Shown here: in pieces, positions 60,888 through 64,000 of the stretch
How the letters are laid out: every line of letters starts with the position of its first letter
How positions within the stretch are numbered: the first letter of the stretch is position 1
NCBI GenBank assembly: GCA_002437105.1
Contig: DJOB01000006.1
Location: 1 to 64,000 of the forward strand
DNA: 64,000 nucleotides
Source of the DNA: Caryophanales bacterium UBA6449
GTDB lineage: Bacteria; Bacillota_I; Bacilli_A; RFN20; CAG-288
Direction: 5' to 3'
The notes under the pieces: generated by a model
Told to the model about the DNA's origin: nothing
The model's input: the letters and a program-made list of their open reading frames with translations, nothing else
Databases searched by the model: none
Translations under genes and position numbers: made by a program

Positions 60888-60896
60888 GCGCTATCT
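60883..60896. promoter_or_regulatory. cre-like operator (CcpA/LacI-type) at the pullulanase promoter
   Basis: TGAAAGCGCTATCT matches the cre consensus TGWAARCGYTWNCW at all 14 positions, centred on a CG as LacI-family operators are. It overlaps the -35 box, the standard place for repression by CcpA or a MalR-like regulator. The regulator gene is not in the window. Confidence 0.75.
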
Positions 60897-61080
60897 ATTA
60901 TTTAAGCTATCCCGTCCTTAACAGATGAATAATCGTCAAAAACCTAAGCTTTATAAAACCATCACTGTTGAATTTATCGTCCTTGTAAGCTGTGAAAACA
61001 GCGCAGGCCACCGTTAATATTCTTTCAAGGAAAATTAAAACTTAAGGCATTGAGCATCTTGACAGATCCATCTATAACTT

Positions 61081-61111
61081 ATGAAATTACACGGGGTGAG
61101 GTAATTTTCAT
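61081..61111 (+). promoter_or_regulatory. inverted repeat enclosing the marR ribosome-binding site
   Basis: ATGAAATTAC (61081-61090) is repeated inverted as GTAATTTTCAT (61101-61111) with one extra base. The loop holds GGGGTGAG and the 3' arm runs into the ATG. It may be a MarR operator or an RNA hairpin that hides the translation start. Confidence 0.55.
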
Positions 61112-61589
61112 GGAAGACCACAGAATAGAAGCACTGATGAACCAGATGGAGACCCTGCATCGAAACTTCAGCGCATCGATGAAGCGGCTAAAGAACTATC
61201 TCGGCATCGACGAGGGGCAGATGGGAATCCTCAAATACCTGAGCACTCACCCAGAAGGGGTAAAAGCCGGGGAGCTAGCCGAAGTATTAGGTGTCGGCTA
61301 TGGCCGAATCGGAAATATCCTCAAGATCATGGAGAAGCGCAGACAGATCACCCGCCAGCGAGATAGTAGTGACAATCGCTGCGTGATCGTCAAACTGACC
61401 TCGGAGGGAAGGGAGGAATTTAAAAGGAGAAAGAGCGAATTCATCGATAACGCCACCTACATAGTCGATCAGGTAGGACAGAAGAATATTCAGGCGATGA
61501 TGGAGACGCTTACCACCATCGCTAGATATCAGGATAGATACACGCAGTCAATCACGAAGAAAGGAGAGAAAGATGCTGAAACTATATAG
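61110..61589 (+). CDS. MarR-family transcriptional regulator
   Basis: The 159-residue protein has helix-rich dimerisation ends around a winged helix-turn-helix: MGILKYLSTHPEGVKAGELAEVLGVGYGRIGNILKIMEKR, then the wing TRQRDSSDNRCVIVKLTSEGREEF. MarR proteins usually repress their own operon until a drug or metabolite binds. I placed the start at 61110; a longer frame starts at 61050. It overlaps the ABC gene by 17 bases, so it probably controls this exporter. Confidence 0.88.
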   Translation: MEDHRIEALMNQMETLHRNFSASMKRLKNYLGIDEGQMGILKYLSTHPEGVKAGELAEVLGVGYGRIGNILKIMEKRRQITRQRDSSDNRCVIVKLTSEGREEFKRRKSEFIDNATYIVDQVGQKNIQAMMETLTTIARYQDRYTQSITKKGEKDAETI

Positions 61590-63477
61590 GAAATTCAGAC
61601 CGATCGACTGGATCCTCACCCTCGTCATAATCGGTTTAACGGTGCTGCAGGTCTTCCTCATGATGCAGATGATCGACTACACGCAGAACATCACGGAGAC
61701 CATGCAGTATCTCGCCTATCAGTCTCACCCAGAATCGCTCGATAATATATTGAGCGATCAGATGATCGAACTGATAAAAAACTCGGGATGGGACGGTCTA
61801 CTCAGCCAGTACGGAAGTATGATTCCAGCGGATATCAAGCCGATCATCGAATCGATAGCTGACGCCTCAGCAAACGACATCTGGTACAACGGCGGAATAA
61901 TGCTGGCCTATGCGGCTGGCTCGATAGGGTGCCAGGTCGTGATATGCGTGATAGCCGCCTATATATCTTCATGTATGGCTACCTCCATCAGAAAAGATGT
62001 CAATGATAAGATATCTAGATTTTCTCTTGCTGAATTGAATAAGTTCAACACATCATCACTAGTCACGCGCGCCACCAACGATATCCAGAATGTCCAGATG
62101 ACCAACCTGTTGATCATGAGGATGATCTTCACCGCCCCCGTGATGATCATCTGGTCGATCCTCAAGATGCAGAGCACTCACTGGTCCCTCATGCTTTCGA
62201 CCGTGGTCGCGGTGGTGATCCTCATCTCCGTCCTCTCGGTCACGATGGTCTTCGCCATCCCGAAGTTCAAATCCATGCAGACGCTCACCGATAGGCTCAA
62301 CCGCATAACGCAGGAGAACCTCAGCGGAATCAGGGTCATAAGAGCCTACAACGCGGAGGAGTATCAGGAGAAGAAATTCGCAGTCGCGAATAACAACCTG
62401 ACTAAGACCCAGCTCTTCACCGGTAGACTTACCGGTATCCTCTCACCGCTCATGAGCATCGTCATGAGCGGTCTGACGCTGGCCATCTACTGGATCGGTG
62501 CCTATCTAATCAATGGAAACACCATGGTAGACGGTAAGCCTCTAAACTTCGGCTCCATCATGTCCTTCTCCATGCTGGGAACGCAGATCATCATGTCGTT
62601 CCTCATGCTGCTCATGATGTTCATCCTCCTCCCGCGCGCTGAGGTCTGTGCCAAGCGCATAAACGAAGTCCTGGAGACGAAGGATTCCATCGTCGACCCG
62701 ACGGTCGAGAACCTTCCCGACCCCAATCTCAAAGGAAAGATAGAGTTCAGAGATGTCTCCTTCAAGTACCCCGATGCCGAGACAAACTTCATCGAGCATA
62801 TCTCATTCAGAGCGACAGCGGGACAGACCATCGCCTTCATCGGCGCGACCGGATCGGGCAAATCGACCATCGTGAATCTGATCACCCGACTCTACGATAC
62901 GACCAGCGGACAGGTTTTGATCGATGGAGTGGATGTCCGAAACCTGAAGCAGAAGACGCTCCGATCGAAGATAGGATTCGTCCCGCAGAAAGGTCTGCTG
63001 TTCTCCGGAACCGTAGCGTCCAATATCGCCTTCGGCAAACCCGATCTTTCCCTGAAGAAGATCGAGGAAGCAGCGCAGATCGCGTGTGCGGACGAATTCA
63101 TCGAGAAGATGGACGGCCAGTACGACGCCCCGATCGCCCGCGGCGGAACCAACGTCTCAGGCGGTCAGAGGCAGCGGCTCTGCATCGCTAGAGCCGTCGC
63201 CATCGATCCGGAATTCCTCGTATTCGACGACTCCTTCTCAGCGCTGGACTACCGAACCGATAAGAAGGTGAGAGATAACCTGAAAGAGAAAGAGAGTGCG
63301 ACGACGAAGATCATCGTCGCACAGCGGATCGGAACCATCATGGATGCCGATCAGATCCTCGTCATCGCCGATGGAAAGGTCGTAGGTCAAGGGACGCACC
63401 GGGAACTCCTACAGAACTGTGAAGCCTATCGGGAGATAGCCCTCTCGCAATTGACTAAGGAGGAGTTAGGAATATGA
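61573..63477 (+). CDS. ABC exporter half-transporter, degenerate-site subunit
   Basis: The 634-residue protein has six helices (about 12-33, 95-125, 165-210, 285-340) followed by an ATPase. Walker A GATGSGKST (about 424-432), Q-loop FVPQKG, signature VSGGQRQR and Walker B FLVFDDSFSALD are seen. The catalytic Glu after Walker B is Asp, as in the non-canonical half of heterodimeric exporters such as TM287/288. Together with the overlapping next gene it should form a multidrug or lipid exporter. A long loop between the first helices (about 33-95) faces outside. Confidence 0.9.
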   Translation: MLKLYRKFRPIDWILTLVIIGLTVLQVFLMMQMIDYTQNITETMQYLAYQSHPESLDNILSDQMIELIKNSGWDGLLSQYGSMIPADIKPIIESIADASANDIWYNGGIMLAYAAGSIGCQVVICVIAAYISSCMATSIRKDVNDKISRFSLAELNKFNTSSLVTRATNDIQNVQMTNLLIMRMIFTAPVMIIWSILKMQSTHWSLMLSTVVAVVILISVLSVTMVFAIPKFKSMQTLTDRLNRITQENLSGIRVIRAYNAEEYQEKKFAVANNNLTKTQLFTGRLTGILSPLMSIVMSGLTLAIYWIGAYLINGNTMVDGKPLNFGSIMSFSMLGTQIIMSFLMLLMMFILLPRAEVCAKRINEVLETKDSIVDPTVENLPDPNLKGKIEFRDVSFKYPDAETNFIEHISFRATAGQTIAFIGATGSGKSTIVNLITRLYDTTSGQVLIDGVDVRNLKQKTLRSKIGFVPQKGLLFSGTVASNIAFGKPDLSLKKIEEAAQIACADEFIEKMDGQYDAPIARGGTNVSGGQRQRLCIARAVAIDPEFLVFDDSFSALDYRTDKKVRDNLKEKESATTKIIVAQRIGTIMDADQILVIADGKVVGQGTHRELLQNCEAYREIALSQLTKEELGI

Positions 63478-64000
63478 ACAGACCGAAACCGAATAGAGAA
63501 CCGCATACCACGCTGAAGAAGGGGCAATTCTCTAGAGCCATCAAACGGATCATCCTCACCAGCCGCAGATTCTGGCCACTGATGCTCATCGCAGTAGTGC
63601 TCGCCATAGCCTATGTCGTCATCGCCATCCTCGCCCCCCAGTATCTGAAGGATCTCACCGACACCATAACTTCCAACAACTCCCTCACCAGCGGGATCGA
63701 TATGAAGGAGGTAGCCCGACTGGGTGGAATCCTCATAGGGCTATACACGACCTCCGCCCTCCTCACCTACGCTTCCACCTACCTGATGACCACGGTGTCG
63801 CAGCGGTACTCTCAGGACCTGCGGAAACAGATTGCGACTAAGATAAATAGACTTCCGCTCGCCTACTTCGACTCACACTCCTATGGCGATATCCTCTCGC
63901 GGCTGACCAACGATGTCGATCAGATCGGACAGTCGCTACAGCAGTCGGTCGCCATGGTGATCCAGTCCACACTGCTCCTGCTCGGAGTGCTCATCGCCAT
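63474..64000 (+). CDS. ABC exporter half-transporter, partial (runs off the window)
   Basis: The first 175 or so codons are present. A basic N-terminus (MNRPKPNREPHTTLKKGQFS) precedes a hydrophobic helix (LMLIAVVLAIAYVVIAILAP), a polar loop, a second helix and the exporter motif LPLAYFDSHSYGDILSRLTNDVDQI. This motif is typical of the canonical half of heterodimeric ABC exporters. The start overlaps the previous stop (ATGA). The ATPase domain lies beyond the window, so its catalytic residues cannot be checked. Confidence 0.88.
   Translation, partial: MNRPKPNREPHTTLKKGQFSRAIKRIILTSRRFWPLMLIAVVLAIAYVVIAILAPQYLKDLTDTITSNNSLTSGIDMKEVARLGGILIGLYTTSALLTYASTYLMTTVSQRYSQDLRKQIATKINRLPLAYFDSHSYGDILSRLTNDVDQIGQSLQQSVAMVIQSTLLLLGVLIA

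Noticed and set aside
1..64000. Use of TGA as tryptophan, as in mycoplasmas
   Set aside because: Many genes end in TGA in overlaps such as ATGA, and tryptophans are coded TGG; the standard bacterial code fits.

Overview
The window is dense bacterial chromosome, about 50-55% GC by eye, with short intergenic gaps, strong AGGAGG-type ribosome-binding sites, standard stop codons (TGA is a stop) and many intrinsic terminators. Gene order and content point to a Gram-positive of the Bacilli/Erysipelotrichia-Mollicutes side of Firmicutes, probably an uncultured gut-type organism. The reasons are gdpP-rplI-dnaB-walJ-rlmH and rpsF-ssb-rpsR in Bacillus-like order, a mevalonate operon in the order known from Gram-positive cocci, Gram-positive-type galK-galT, cre-like sites, lipoproteins with serine-rich linkers, and Opp ATPases with long helical insertions. 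No phage, insertion sequence or CRISPR array is visible. The taxonomic placement is inference.

Layout. 1-1361: a doubtful interrupted gene at the left edge, then rpiB and the tRNA-modification gene tsaC/sua5 on the minus strand. 1426-8963: a plus-strand housekeeping run of two tandem GdpP-type c-di-AMP phosphodiesterase genes (the first missing most metal ligands), rplI, dnaB, walJ and rlmH. 9012-10378: tRNA-Pro, a small lipoprotein and tRNA-Gln. 10593-15122: a calcium-type P-ATPase and a BspA-like leucine-rich lipoprotein. 15269-17326: a consensus promoter, a structured leader resembling the S6:S18 autoregulatory element, rpsF-ssb-rpsR, and a SPOUT RNA methyltransferase. 17432-21496: minus-strand genes for two membrane proteins, a deoxyribosyltransferase, a YebC-family protein and an unknown protein. 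21632-25768: an M29 aminopeptidase homologue lacking its metal ligands, and pyruvate phosphate dikinase (ppdK). 25976-32273: mvk-mvaD-pmk-fni, a small membrane protein, MscS and an SDR.

32364-47297 is a peptide-acquisition block on the minus strand: a secreted subtilisin-like protease (S8), a small membrane protein, then oppA-oppB-oppC-oppD-oppF. Every Opp component except OppB is enlarged. OppA has 937 residues, OppC has about 360 extra extracytoplasmic residues, OppD and OppF carry long charged helical insertions, and OppF has an N-terminal region with seven copies of a short Trp-Tyr motif. 47470-53812: a lipoprotein, trpS and a fused ABC-FtsX transporter. 54124-60833: galK-galT, a BI-1 family protein and a lipoprotein type I pullulanase whose promoter carries a cre-like operator. 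61110-64000: a MarR regulator with two ABC exporter half-genes, the second cut by the window edge.

Together the genes describe a fermentative cell that takes up peptides and alpha-glucans or galactose, makes isoprenoids by mevalonate, and uses c-di-AMP signalling. The most novel material is the elaborated Opp system, the tandem active/inactive GdpP pair and the metal-less M29 protein. Several membrane proteins also share a tendency toward oversized extracytoplasmic domains.
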